From positions 3,153 through 67,152 of the forward strand of contig CAWEME010000028.1 in the NCBI GenBank assembly GCA_963810055.1: a DNA stretch of 64,000 bases. The letters run 5' to 3'. Below are positions 50,213 to 59,178 of this stretch, in pieces (position 1 is the stretch's first letter; each line of letters begins with the position of its first letter). Made by a program: the position numbers and the translations under genes. This DNA comes from REEB95 sp963810055 (GTDB taxonomy: Bacteria > Pseudomonadota > Alphaproteobacteria > ATCC43930 > CGMCC-115725). The notes below the pieces were generated by a model. The model made no database searches. It had not been told where the DNA came from and saw nothing but the letters and a program-made list of their open reading frames with translations.

Positions 50213-51106
50213 CTAGCGCGTGGGGACCGGCTTCTCGCCGCTATAATCATAAAAACCGCGGCCGGTCTTGCGTCCGAGCCAGCCGGCCTCGACGTATTTG
50301 ACCAGCAGCGGACAGGGCCGGTACTTCGAATCGGCGAGACCCTTATAGAGCACCTCCATCACCGACAGGCAGGTGTCCAAGCCGATGAAATCCGCCAGCT
50401 CCAGCGGCCCCATCGGGTGGTTGGCGCCGAGCTTCATGGCGGTGTCGATGGAAGCGACCGAGCCCACCCCTTCATAAAGCACGTAGACCGCCTCGTTGAT
50501 CATCGGCAACAGGATGCGGTTGACGATGAAGGCCGGATAATCCTCGGCGGCCACCGGCGTCTTGCCGAGCTTGACGGCGAGATCGCGGATGGCGGCGAAA
50601 GTCGGCTCCTCGGTGGCGATGCCCTTGATGATCTCGACCAAAGCCATCACCGGCACCGGGTTCATGAAATGCATGCCGATGAAACGGCCGGGCCGGTCGG
50701 TCGTGGATGCCAGGCGCGTGATCGAGATCGAGGAGGTGTTGGAGGCGATGATGGCGGTTGGGTTGAGAAAGGGCACCAGCTTCTTGAAGATCTCGCGTTT
50801 CACTTCTTCCTTCTCGGTCGCGGCCTCGATCACCACGTCGCAGTCCCTGAAGAACTCGAAGGAGGTCGCGGTCTTGATGCGCTTCAGGGCGGCGGCCTTG
50901 TCGGCCTCGGTCGCCTTGCCGCGCGCGATCTGGCGCGCGATGTTCTTGTCGATGCCGGCGAGCGCCTTTTCCAGCGCCGCCGCCGAGATGTCGTTGAGAC
51001 GCACCTCGTAGCCCGCGAGCGCGGCGACATGGGCGATGCCGCTGCCCATCTGTCCGGCGCCGATGACGCCGATGGTCTTGATCGAGATCGGTTGATTGGC
51101 AGCCAT
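50213..51106 (-). CDS. hbd: 3-hydroxybutyryl-CoA dehydrogenase
   Basis: 297 residues. NAD-binding GVIGAGQMGSGIAHV, VVIEAATEKEEVK, SNTSSISIT, the catalytic His in GMHFMNPVPVM with Glu in LVEIIKG, and the C-terminal NHPMGPLELADFIGLD are all standard. It interconverts (S)-3-hydroxybutyryl-CoA and acetoacetyl-CoA in short-chain fatty acid or PHB metabolism. It lies 12 bp after etfA in an etfB-etfA-hbd operon, linking it to acyl-CoA dehydrogenase electron flow. Confidence 0.95.
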   Translation of the reverse strand: MAANQPISIKTIGVIGAGQMGSGIAHVAALAGYEVRLNDISAAALEKALAGIDKNIARQIARGKATEADKAAALKRIKTATSFEFFRDCDVVIEAATEKEEVKREIFKKLVPFLNPTAIIASNTSSISITRLASTTDRPGRFIGMHFMNPVPVMALVEIIKGIATEEPTFAAIRDLAVKLGKTPVAAEDYPAFIVNRILLPMINEAVYVLYEGVGSVASIDTAMKLGANHPMGPLELADFIGLDTCLSVMEVLYKGLADSKYRPCPLLVKYVEAGWLGRKTGRGFYDYSGEKPVPTR

Positions 51107-51118
51107 GGAACGCTCCTG

Positions 51119-52066
51119 TCAGTTTCCGCCGGGCTTGGCCAGCGCCTTGTCGAGCGCGGGCACGATCTGGAACAGATCGCCCACCAGCCCGTAATCCGCG
51201 ACCTGGAAGATCGGCGCCTCTTCGTCCTTGTTGATGGCGACGATCACCTTGGAATCCTTCATCCCGGCCAAATGCTGGATCGCGCCTGAGATGCCGACGG
51301 CGATGTAAAGCTCGGGGGCGACGATCTTGCCGGTCTGCCCGACCTGGAAGTCGTTGGGTACGAAGCCGGCGTCGACCGCGGCGCGCGAGGCGCCGACTGC
51401 GGCGCCGAGCTTGTCGGCCAGGCTCTCCAGCAGCTTGAAGTTCTCGCCCGATTGCATGCCGCGCCCGCCCGAGACCACCACCCGCGCGGCGGTGAGTTCG
51501 GGCCGCTCGCTCTTGGCGAGCTCCGATCCCACATAACGCGCCAATCCCGCGCCGCCCGGCGGCGGCAGCTTTTCGATGGCGGCGTTGCCGCCCGAAGCCT
51601 TCGCCAGCGGAAAGGATGTCGCGCGCACGGTGACGACCTTGACCGGGTCGAGCGACTGGACGGTGGCTATCGCGTTGCCGGCATAGATCAGGCGGCGGAA
51701 GGTGTCGGGCGAGACCACGGCCGAGATGTCGGAAATCTGCGCCACGTCCAAAAGCGCCGCCACGCGCGGCATGACGTTCTTGCCGAAGGTGGTGGCGGGG
51801 GCGAGCAGGTGCGAATGGCTCTTGGCGAGCGGCAGGATCAGCTTGGCCAGATCCTCGGCCAGGGGATGGGCGTAAGCTTCATCCTCGGCCAGCAGCACCT
51901 TGTTCACGGACGATATCTTGGCGGCCGCTTGCGCCACATCGCCGCAGCCCTTTCCCGCGACCAGGATGTCGATCTCGCCGCCGATGGCCTGCGCCGCCGT
52001 GACGGTGTGCAGCGTGGCGGGCTTCAAGCCGCTGTTGTCGTGTTCGGCGAGGACGAGAACGCTCAT
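51119..52066 (-). CDS. etfA: Electron transfer flavoprotein alpha subunit
   Basis: 315 residues from ATG 52066, overlapping the etfB stop (ATGA). N-terminal domain MSVLVLAEHDNSGLKPATL, then the FAD-binding C-terminal domain with VVVSGGRGMQSGENF, VDAGFVPNDFQVGQTGKIVA, PELYIAVGISGAIQHLAGM and VAINKDEEAPIFQVADYG. With EtfB it carries electrons from acyl-CoA dehydrogenases to ETF:quinone oxidoreductase. Confidence 0.97.
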   Translation of the reverse strand: MSVLVLAEHDNSGLKPATLHTVTAAQAIGGEIDILVAGKGCGDVAQAAAKISSVNKVLLAEDEAYAHPLAEDLAKLILPLAKSHSHLLAPATTFGKNVMPRVAALLDVAQISDISAVVSPDTFRRLIYAGNAIATVQSLDPVKVVTVRATSFPLAKASGGNAAIEKLPPPGGAGLARYVGSELAKSERPELTAARVVVSGGRGMQSGENFKLLESLADKLGAAVGASRAAVDAGFVPNDFQVGQTGKIVAPELYIAVGISGAIQHLAGMKDSKVIVAINKDEEAPIFQVADYGLVGDLFQIVPALDKALAKPGGN

Positions 52067-52815
52067 CAGATCACCCGCGCCTCGTTCCTGAGCTTGTCGA
52101 CCAGCTCCTCGACCGAGGCGAGCTTGCGGCCGCCCTGGCGTTTCTGCGGCTCCTCGATCTTGAGGGTCTTGAGCCGCGGGGCGGCGTCGACGCCGAGGGT
52201 TTCGGGAGTCGTCTGCTCGATCGGCTTCTTCTTGGCCTTCATGATGTTCGGCAGCGAGGCGTAGCGCGGCTCGTTCAGGCGCAGATCGGTCGTGATTACC
52301 GCCGGCAGGGCGAGCGCCACGGTTTCGAGGCCGCCGTCGATTTCGCGCGTCACTTCGGCCGTGCCATCGCCGAGGACGAGCTTGGAGGCGAAGGTGCCCT
52401 GGGCCCAGCCCAACAGCGCCGCCAGCATCTGGCCGGTCTGGTTGCAATCGTCGTCGATCGCCTGCTTGCCCAGGATGACGAGTTGGGGCTGTTCCTTGAC
52501 GGCGATCGCCTTCAACAGCTTCGCCACCGCCAGCGGCTGGAGTTCGGCGTCGCTCAGCACGTGGATTCCGCGATCGGCGCCCATCGCCAGCGCCGTGCGG
52601 ATGGTTTCCTGGCAGGATTGCGGCCCCATCGAAACCGCGATGATCTCCGAAGCCTTGCCCGCCTCTTTCAGCCGCACCGCCGCCTCGACCGCGATCTCGT
52701 CGAACGGGTTCATCGACATCTTGACGTTGGCGGTTTCGACCCCGGTCCCGTCCGGCTTGACCCGGATCTTGACGTTGAAATCGATCACCCGCTTGACGGC
52801 GACCAGCACTTTCAT
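52066..52815 (-). CDS. etfB: Electron transfer flavoprotein beta subunit
   Basis: 249 residues: MKVLVAVKRVIDFNVKIRVK, MNPFDEIAVEAAVRLKE, the AMP-binding part with VSMGPQSCQETIRTALAMGA, LGKQAIDDDCNQTGQMLAAL and the recognition loop. First gene of etfB-etfA-hbd. Complete and of normal length. Cytoplasmic. Confidence 0.97.
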   Translation of the reverse strand: MKVLVAVKRVIDFNVKIRVKPDGTGVETANVKMSMNPFDEIAVEAAVRLKEAGKASEIIAVSMGPQSCQETIRTALAMGADRGIHVLSDAELQPLAVAKLLKAIAVKEQPQLVILGKQAIDDDCNQTGQMLAALLGWAQGTFASKLVLGDGTAEVTREIDGGLETVALALPAVITTDLRLNEPRYASLPNIMKAKKKPIEQTTPETLGVDAAPRLKTLKIEEPQKRQGGRKLASVEELVDKLRNEARVI

Positions 52816-52936
52816 GGCGGTCTAGAAGCCTTCCCAGTTGCTTGGCGGGGGGATTGTGCATGCGCACAACGCCAAGGCAAGCCTTTGTATTTGGTGGATT
52901 TGGAACGGATTTAGAGAGGGATCTTAAAAGGGTTTC

Positions 52937-53035
52937 GCTTCGCACGACGCCTCGGGCCTGAAGGATCGGCCCTCGGCTGTGCTGATTCTTCTTGGCTTCG
53001 CATGATGGCCGCGCCCCTGCGCGGCCTATGCTACG
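52937..53035 (+). repeat. REP-like palindromic repeats, two units
   Basis: Unit 1 (52937-52983) ends early at GCTGTGCTG; unit 2 has GCTTCGCATGATGGCCGCGC, CCCTGCGCGGCCTATGCTACG with a perfect GGCCGCGC/GCGCGGCC stem. Between etfB's start region and the adenosyltransferase stop; the other 120 bp of the gap hold only the probable etf leader. Confidence 0.75.
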
Positions 53036-53044
53036 TAGCGGGCC

Positions 53045-53608
53045 TTAACGGTTCGCGCCGGGCTTCCAGAGCAAATCCTTCTTGCCCTTGGCGTTGGCGA
53101 AGCGGGCGAGCACGAACAAATGGTCGGACAGGCGGTTCAAATATTTGATCGCCTCGGGATTGACCGCTTCGCGCTTGGCCAGCGCCACCAAACGCCGTTC
53201 CGCCCGGCGCACCACGGTGCGGGCGAGATGCAGCGCCGCCGCCAGTTCCGAGCCGCCCGGCAGCACGAAGGAGTCGAGCGGTTTCAGCCCGGCGTTGCAG
53301 AAGTCGATCTCGCGCTCGAGCCGCTTGACCTGCGAGGCGACGATGCGCAACGCGCCCTTGTGCTTGCGGCCGCCCGACGGGGTGGCGAGATCGGCGCCGA
53401 GATCGAACAGATCGTTCTGGATGCGCGCCAGCATGGCGGCAAGCGCGCCCTTGGCGTGAAGCCGGGCCAGGCCGATGAAGGCGTTGGCCTCGTCCACCGT
53501 GCCATAGGCTTCGACGCGGAGATCGTGCTTGGCCACGCGCCTGCCGCCGACCAGCGAGGTCTCGCCGGCATCGCCGCCGCGGGTATAGATGCGCGTCAGC
53601 CGGACCAT
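53045..53608 (-). CDS. Cob(I)alamin adenosyltransferase, PduO type
   Basis: 187 residues from ATG 53608, overlapping the upstream stop (TGATG). PduO-type ATP:corrinoid adenosyltransferase motifs: YTRGGDAGETSLVGGRRVAK (ATP site), EAYGTVDEANAFIGLA, FVLPGGSELAAALHLARTVV and RRAERRLVAL, then LNRLSDHLFVLAR. It makes adenosylcobalamin, the cofactor of the NrdJ encoded at 32.6 kb. Forms a pair with the small twin-TM protein gene. Confidence 0.95.
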   Translation of the reverse strand: MVRLTRIYTRGGDAGETSLVGGRRVAKHDLRVEAYGTVDEANAFIGLARLHAKGALAAMLARIQNDLFDLGADLATPSGGRKHKGALRIVASQVKRLEREIDFCNAGLKPLDSFVLPGGSELAAALHLARTVVRRAERRLVALAKREAVNPEAIKYLNRLSDHLFVLARFANAKGKKDLLWKPGANR

Positions 53609-53799
53609 CAGCGCCGGTACAGCATCATGAAAACCAGGAACAGCAGCAGCGCCGCGCCCTGGAACCAGATGCGGTAGCGCATGAACATGTTCGAGCGCTT
53701 GGGGTCGCCGCCCATGGCCATGTTGATCAGGCCCCCGAACAGGGAGGCGAGCACGGCCAGGATGGCGAGGACGACGAGAATGGGCAGCACATATTCCAT
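53608..53799 (-). CDS. Small twin-transmembrane protein
   Basis: 63 residues from ATG 53799 (GTG 53808 also in frame). Two TM helices (VLPILVVLAILAVLASLFGG; YRIWFQGAALLLFLVFMMLY) flank a short loop GDPKRSNMFMR. The family regularly precedes the cobalamin adenosyltransferase in alphaproteobacteria; function unknown. Its stop overlaps the adenosyltransferase start. Confidence 0.88.
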   Translation of the reverse strand: MEYVLPILVVLAILAVLASLFGGLINMAMGGDPKRSNMFMRYRIWFQGAALLLFLVFMMLYRR

Positions 53800-53967
53800 G
53801 GTCCGCACTATAGAGCGCCGCGGCCCGGGGCGACAGCGCTTGCCGCGGGCGCGGGCGGGGGCGCGCTTCCGGTTTGACCAAAGTCCGGGATCGAGGGGAT
53901 AATAGGCAAAACAGAAAACCGTGGCTTGCCCGCATAACGCGGGCGCACGATAGAGGGGAAACGCATC

Positions 53968-55348
53968 ATGGTTGCCGCGCAGACAGTCGACGTCGCACGC
54001 ATCATCGACGAGCGCAGGATGGACGGGTTCATGTGGTCCCTGTTGATCCTGGCGTTCTGCATCATCACCTTCGACGGCTACGACATCACGGCGATCGCCT
54101 TCGCCGGGCCGCTGGTGATCAAGGCCTGGGGCATCGCCGCGCCCGGGCCGTTCATGGGCGTGGTCTTCAGCGCCAGCCTGTTCGGCATGCTGTTCGGCGC
54201 GCCGGTGCTGGGCTATATCGGCGACCGTTTCGGCCGCAAGACCGCGACCATCCTGTCGAGCCTGATCTTCGGCTGCTTCACGCTCGCCTGCTGCTGGGCC
54301 TCCTCGCTCGATGATCTGCGCAACCTGCGCTTCCTCGCCGGCCTCGGCATCGGCGGCATGTTGCCGAATTTGATTTCGCTCAACGCCGAATTCGCGCCGC
54401 GCCGGATACGCGCGACGCTGATCATCGTCATGTTCTGCGGCGTCACGCTCGGCGGCGCGATACCCGGCTGGGTCTCCGTCTATCTGACGCCGATCTTCGG
54501 CTGGCAGGCGATCTTCGCCATCGGCGGGATATTCCCGATCCTGATGGCGGGTGCGCGGCGCTCTGGCTGCCGGAATCGCTCAAATACCTGGTCGTCCGCA
54601 ACAAGCGCGCCAGGGCGGAAAAGCTGGTGAAGCGTTTGGCGCCGAATCTGACCGTCGGCTCGGACGCCCAATTCGTCATCGCCGACGAGCGCAAGGTGAG
54701 CAGCATTTCGCCGCGTGCAGCTGTTCAAGGGCGGGCTCGCCTTCATCACGCCGCTGCTCTGGCTGTGCTTCAGCATGAATCTGATGGGCTACTTTTTCAT
54801 GGTGAGCTGGATGCCGACCATCCTCAAGGCCACCAACGTGCTGAGCCCGGAAGCGGCCGCGTTCGCCACCTCGCTCATACAGGTCGGCGGCACCGCCGGC
54901 GGCTTGATCCTGGCCCGGCCGATGGACAGCAAGGGCTTCGCCCCGATCGCCGTTCTGTTCGCCCTGGCGGTGCCCGCGATAGCCTGCATCGGCTATTTCG
55001 CCGATCAATCGCAAGCCCTGGTGCTGGTGGCGGCCTTCGCCGCCGGCTTCTGCGTCCTGGGGCTGCAATTCGGGCTTGAACGCGGCCTCGGGCATGATCT
55101 ATCCGACCGCGGTGCGTTCCAACGGTTCGGGCTGGGCCTTCGGCATCGGGCGCTTCGGCTCGATCTGCGGGCCGATCCTGGGCGGCTACCTGGTCGCCCA
55201 GCATCTGTCGTTGCAGCAGCTGTTCCTGATCTGGTCGATCCCGAGCTGCATCGGCTTCCTCGCCTGCCTGACCCTGGTCGTGTTCTACATAAGGCACTTC
55301 AAGGGCCTGGGTCTGGGCCAGCGCGAGGTGTTGGAAGCGGCGGAGTAG
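53968..55348 (+). CDS. MFS transporter, AAHS-type (three apparent frameshifts)
   Basis: ATG 53968 with GAGGGGAA upstream. The N-terminal half has IITFDGYDITAIAFAGPLV and motif A GAPVLGYIGDRFGRKTA. Frames break near 54555, 54705 and 55070, but sense continues each time: LPESLKYLVVRNKRARAEKL, then VQLFKGGLAFITPLLWLCFS, then GMIYPTAVRSNGSGWAFGIG. The intact protein would be about 459 residues with 12 TM helices, an aromatic-acid:H+ symporter type. Three 1-bp lesions in one otherwise well-conserved gene point to sequence errors, but a true pseudogene is possible. Confidence 0.8.
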
Positions 55349-55361
55349 AGAATTCGGGTTA

Positions 55362-55397
55362 GCTTCGCGCCACGCCTCGGCGCAGCCTGTGCTACGC
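55362..55397 (+). repeat. REP-like palindromic repeat, short unit
   Basis: GCTTCGCGCCACGCCTCGGC then GCAGCCTGTGCTACGC, a shortened unit 13 bp after the MFS stop and 39 bp before the marR start. Confidence 0.7.
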
Positions 55398-55409
55398 CGG
55401 TTGATATTC

Positions 55410-55423
55410 ATAAGCGTGCTTAT
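55410..55423 (+). promoter_or_regulatory. Probable MarR operator
   Basis: ATAAGC-GT-GCTTAT is a perfect inverted repeat 13 bp before the marR-type ATG, in the only AT-rich stretch (TTGATATTC...TATTATATTG) of this region. Autoregulation by the MarR protein is inferred from position. Confidence 0.5.
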
Positions 55424-55436
55424 TATATTGGCGCTT

Positions 55437-55898
55437 ATGACAAAACCGGAATGGGACCGCGCCTTCGGCTTCGTGCTCTACGAAACCGCGCGGCTTTTGG
55501 GCAAACGCTACGACCAGAAGGCGAAGGCGCTGGGATTGACCCGCGCGCAATGCCAGGTGCTGTACCGCCTGGTGGTGCATGAAGGCCTGAACCAGGCGCG
55601 CGTCGCCGAGCTTCTGGAGATCGAGCCGATCTCGCTGGCGCGATTGATCGACCGCATGGAAGAGGCGGGCTGGGTCGAGCGCCGCGCCGATCCCGCCGAC
55701 CGGCGCGCGCGGCTCCTCTTTCTGACATCCAAGTCCAAGCCGGTGATCGAGCGCATGATCGAGGTCGGGCTTGCCACCCGCGCCGAGGCGCTGGCCGGGC
55801 TGGCGGGTGCGGAGCGCGAGAAACTGCTCGAGCTGCTGCTGCGGGTGCGCGGCAATCTTTCGGAAAAGACCGCCGACGGCGGAGGCCACGGGCGATGA
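55437..55898 (+). CDS. MarR-family transcriptional regulator
   Basis: 153 residues from ATG 55437. The winged helix-turn-helix is clear: LTRAQCQVLYRLVVHEGLNQ, then ARVAELLEIEPISLARLIDR, then MEEAGWVERRADPADRRARL (the wing with DxRxR). It overlaps the emrA start by 4 bp (ATGA), so it is the first gene of a MarR-EmrA-EmrB operon and probably its repressor, released by a drug-like ligand. Confidence 0.93.
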   Translation: MTKPEWDRAFGFVLYETARLLGKRYDQKAKALGLTRAQCQVLYRLVVHEGLNQARVAELLEIEPISLARLIDRMEEAGWVERRADPADRRARLLFLTSKSKPVIERMIEVGLATRAEALAGLAGAEREKLLELLLRVRGNLSEKTADGGGHGR

Positions 55899-57064
55899 TC
55901 GACGCCAACGAACCCGGCCAGGAGAATTCGCGGCTCCGGCGCATGGCGACCGGCCGCCAGCGGCTGCTGCTCATCATCCTCGGGCCGCTCGCGGTGCTGG
56001 CGGTCGCGGCCTATCTCTATTTCAGCGGCGGCCGCTACGCCTCGACCGACGACGCCTATGTGAAAGCCGACAAGATCTCGATCAGCGCCGATGTCGGCGC
56101 CCGCGTCGTCGAGGTCGATGTCGCCGACAACCAGCCGGTCCATCAAGGCGACGTGCTGTTCAAGCTCGACGACAGCTCCTTCCGCATCGCGCTCGAACAC
56201 GCCCAGGCCAATCTCGCCGCGGTCAGGCTCCAGATCGACGGCCTCAAGGCCACCTACCGCCAGAAGCAGGCCGACATCAAGGCGGCGCAGGACACGCTCT
56301 CCTACCGCCAGAAGGAATTCGACCGCCAGCAGCAGATGCTGGCCGGCCACGTCACCTCGCAGGCCAAGTTCGACGAGGCCAAGAACAATCTCGACGTCGC
56401 GCGCCAGACGCTGGCATCCGACCAGCAGCAGCTCGACAACGTGCTGGCGAGCCTCGCCGGCAATCCCGATATCCCGACTGACCAGCACCCGCTGGTGCAG
56501 CAGGCGCAGGCGCAGGTCGACCAAGCGGCGCTCGATCTGTCGCACACCGTGGTTTCGGCGCCGGCGGACGGCATCGTCACCAAGGTGGCGAATTTGCCGG
56601 TGGGCGAATATTTGAACGCCTCGGTGCCGGCCTTCGCGCTGGTCTCGACCGAGAACGTCTGGATCGAGGCCAATTTCAAGGAAACCGACCTGACCCACAT
56701 GCTGCCGGGCAACCCCGCCACGGTGGAGGTCGACACCTATCCGGGCAAGGTTTTCACCGCCCGCGTCCAATCGATCGGCGCCGGCACCGGCGCGGAATTC
56801 TCGGTGCTGCCGCCGCAGAACGCCACCGGCAACTGGGTCAAGGTGGTGCAGCGCATCCCGGTGCGTCTCACCATCGACGAGCCCGATCCGGCCCGGCCGT
56901 TGCGCGTCGGCATGAGCGTCGATGTCGAGGTCGATACCGGCTATTCCCGGCTCGGCTTCTGGCGCAAGCCCGCACCCGCCCCAGTTGCTCCCGCTGCGGA
57001 GCAGCAAAACCTAAATCCACCACCCTCGGACGCGACTCCGGCCGCCACGCCCGGCAAGCCATGA
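55895..57064 (+). CDS. emrA: HlyD-family membrane fusion protein (EmrA-type)
   Basis: 389 residues. One N-terminal TM helix (LLLIILGPLAVLAVAAYLYF), the first barrel-sandwich half YASTDDAYVKADKISISADV, a long helical hairpin (about 90-210), then VVSAPADGIVTKVANLPVGE and the beta-barrel domain PARPLRVGMSVDVEVD. A Pro-rich tail ends it. It links the inner-membrane EmrB pump to an outer-membrane channel for efflux. Cotranscribed with marR and emrB. Confidence 0.94.
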   Translation: MIDANEPGQENSRLRRMATGRQRLLLIILGPLAVLAVAAYLYFSGGRYASTDDAYVKADKISISADVGARVVEVDVADNQPVHQGDVLFKLDDSSFRIALEHAQANLAAVRLQIDGLKATYRQKQADIKAAQDTLSYRQKEFDRQQQMLAGHVTSQAKFDEAKNNLDVARQTLASDQQQLDNVLASLAGNPDIPTDQHPLVQQAQAQVDQAALDLSHTVVSAPADGIVTKVANLPVGEYLNASVPAFALVSTENVWIEANFKETDLTHMLPGNPATVEVDTYPGKVFTARVQSIGAGTGAEFSVLPPQNATGNWVKVVQRIPVRLTIDEPDPARPLRVGMSVDVEVDTGYSRLGFWRKPAPAPVAPAAEQQNLNPPPSDATPAATPGKP

Positions 57065-57083
57065 TCCTCCGGGATAGACACTG

Positions 57084-58629
57084 ATGCCGCCCGCCGCGGC
57101 GGAGATACAGCCGGAAGAAGCCATTCCGCATCGCGGCTTCATCACGGTCTCGATCATGCTGGCGACCATCATGCAGGCGCTGGACACCACCATCGCCAAT
57201 GTCGCGCTGCCCAACATGCAAGGCAGCCTGGCGGTGGCGCAGGACCAGATCGCCTGGGTGCTGACCTCCTACATCGTCGCCGCCGCGGTGGCGACGCCGC
57301 TGTGCGGCTGGCTCGCCTTGCATTACGGCCGCAAGCGGCTGTTCCTGGTTTCGATCGTGGGCTTCACCCTTGCCTCGGCGTTGTGCGGCCTCGCCGACAA
57401 CATCACGCAGATGGTGCTCTACCGCCTGTTGCAGGGAGTGTTCGGCGCGGCGCTGATACCCTTGTCCCAGGCCGTGCTGCTCGACATCAATCCGCGCGAG
57501 AAGCACGCCCAGGCGATGGCGGTCTGGGGCGCCGGCATCATGCTGGGTCCGATCCTGGGCCCGACGCTCGGCGGCTATCTCACCGATGAATACAACTGGC
57601 GCTGGGTGTTCTACATCAACGTGCCGATCGGCATCGTCTGCTTCCTCGGCATGGCGGCGTTCCTGACCGAGACGCGGATCGACCGTTCCCGCTCGTTCGA
57701 TTTCTTCGGCTTTTTCATGCTGAGCGTCGCGGTGGGCGCGGCGCAGATGCTGCTCGACCGCGGCGAACTCAAGGACTGGTTCGAATTCGACCGAAATCCG
57801 GGTCTATTTCGCCCTGGTCGTGGCCTGTTTCTGGGTGTTCGTGGTCCACAACGCCACCGTCGAACACCCCTTCGTCAACCGGGCGCTGCTCAAGGATTGG
57901 AACTTCGTCATCGGCTGCATCTTCATCGCCGTGGTCGGCGTGGTGCTGTACGGCACGCTCGCGCTGCTGCCGCCCTTTCTCCAGGATCTCTACGGCTATC
58001 CGACGGTGACCAGCGGCCTGGTCATGGCGCCGCGCGGCATCGCCACCATGGCCGGCATGCTCGTCATCGGGCGGCTGGCGAACAAGGTCGACCTCCGCCT
58101 GATGCTGCTGTTCGGATTCATCGTCACATCCTATTCGCTGTGGCAGATGGGCCAGTTCTCGCCCGACATGGGCATGGCGCCGGTGCTGATCACCGGCGTG
58201 GTCCAGGGCTTCGGCATGGGCTTTTTGTTCGTGCCGCTCACCACCGTCGCCTTCACGACTCTCGACGTGAGACTGAGGACGGAGGGCGCGGGCATCTTCA
58301 GCCTGGTCCGCAATGTCGGCGCCTCGATCGGCATCTCCGCCGTCGAGAGCGTGCTGGCGCGCGGCATCCAATCGAACCACGCGGCGATCGCCGAGAACGC
58401 CTCGCCCTACAACGCGCCGTTGCTCCGGCCCGGCGTGCAGGCCTTCTGGGACATTCACAGCACGGCCGGGCTTTCGGCGCTCGACGCCGAAATCAACCGC
58501 CAGGCGGCGGTGCAGGCCTATCTCAACGATTACCTGCTGATCATGGCGATCGCGCTCGCCTCGATGCCGCTGCTGCTGTTGCTGCGAGGAGTCAAACCGA
58601 CATCTGGTCCGGCGCCGACCATCGAGTAG
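57084..58629 (+). CDS. emrB: DHA2-family drug efflux MFS transporter (EmrB-type, one apparent frameshift)
   Basis: Starts ATG 57084, 20 bp after emrA. The 14-TM DHA2 pattern is visible: FITVSIMLATIMQALDTTIA with the D-x-T-I-V-like motif, motif C GAGIMLGPILGPTLGGYLTD. Near 57793 an extra T (GAATTCGACC) breaks the frame; without it the text runs DWFESTEIRVYFALVVACFW and continues to a TAG at 58629. The whole would be about 514 residues. It exports hydrophobic compounds or drugs with EmrA. The break is probably a sequence error. Confidence 0.9.
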
Positions 58630-58666
58630 ATTTTCTTGGCAACGACCGCCGCGCTGATTCTTCTTG

Positions 58667-58717
58667 GCTTCGCACGACGCCTCGGGCCTGAAGGATCGGC
58701 CCTCGGCTGTGCTACGC
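58667..58717 (+). repeat. REP-like palindromic repeat
   Basis: One consensus unit, GCTTCGCACGACGCCTCGGG, CCTGAAGGATCGG, CCCTCGGCTGTGCTACGC, almost identical to the units at 40131-40238 and 52937. It lies between convergent emrB and the next gene. Confidence 0.85.
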
Positions 58718-58733
58718 GGGTCGAACCTCGGCT

Positions 58734-59172
58734 TTAGCTCGCGTCTTCCAGCGCGTCACGAAATGCCTTGGGATCGTAATCGGCGCTGCCTTCGCTGCCC
58801 TTCGCGCCGGACGGAGAGATCGAGCCGCGCCGCCGCCAAGAGCGCGGTCTCGGTCAGCATGCCGCCCTCGGCCTGATCCTCGATGGCGAGCCGGGCCAGC
58901 GACGGCACCGTCGCCAGCAGGCGGAACAAGGCGGTCACGCGCAAGAACAGCGCCAGCGTCTCGGTCACGCCGGTGCCGAGCTCCTGGGCGATGAGATCGA
59001 GCACGGCGCGGGTGTCGATCTCCACCGGCTCGCTTTCGCCGTCCTCGTCCACCACCACGTCGCGGCTCAAACTCTCGAGATATTCGCCGAACAGATACAC
59101 CGCCGAGGACAGCAGATCGGGCTCGACCGGCGGCACGCGCGGCGGCATCTGGAAGGGCACGGTCTCGCTCAT
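58734..59172 (-). CDS. Hypothetical protein (one apparent frameshift near the 3' end)
   Basis: ATG 59172. About 120 residues of acidic, helical sequence (LLSSAVYLFGEYLESLSRDV; LALFLRVTALFRLLATVPSL) without known motif. In frame it would end at 58756 with a basic nonsense-like tail; a 1-bp shift near 58810 gives a better end, GSADYDPKAFRDALEDAS, at the TAA 58734-58736 (about 145 residues). I recognise no family. It is 6 bp from the EamA transporter stop and may share its transcript. Confidence 0.6.
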
Positions 59173-59178
59173 GGCGGC

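Noticed and set aside
53968..55348. Programmed frameshifting in the MFS gene
   Set aside because: Three unrelated shift points without slippery heptamers, in a region with many similar breaks, fit sequence errors better.
13244..58717. Repeats considered as a CRISPR array
   Set aside because: Units are scattered singly or in twos and threes, differ in internal sequence, have no regular spacers, and no cas genes are present.
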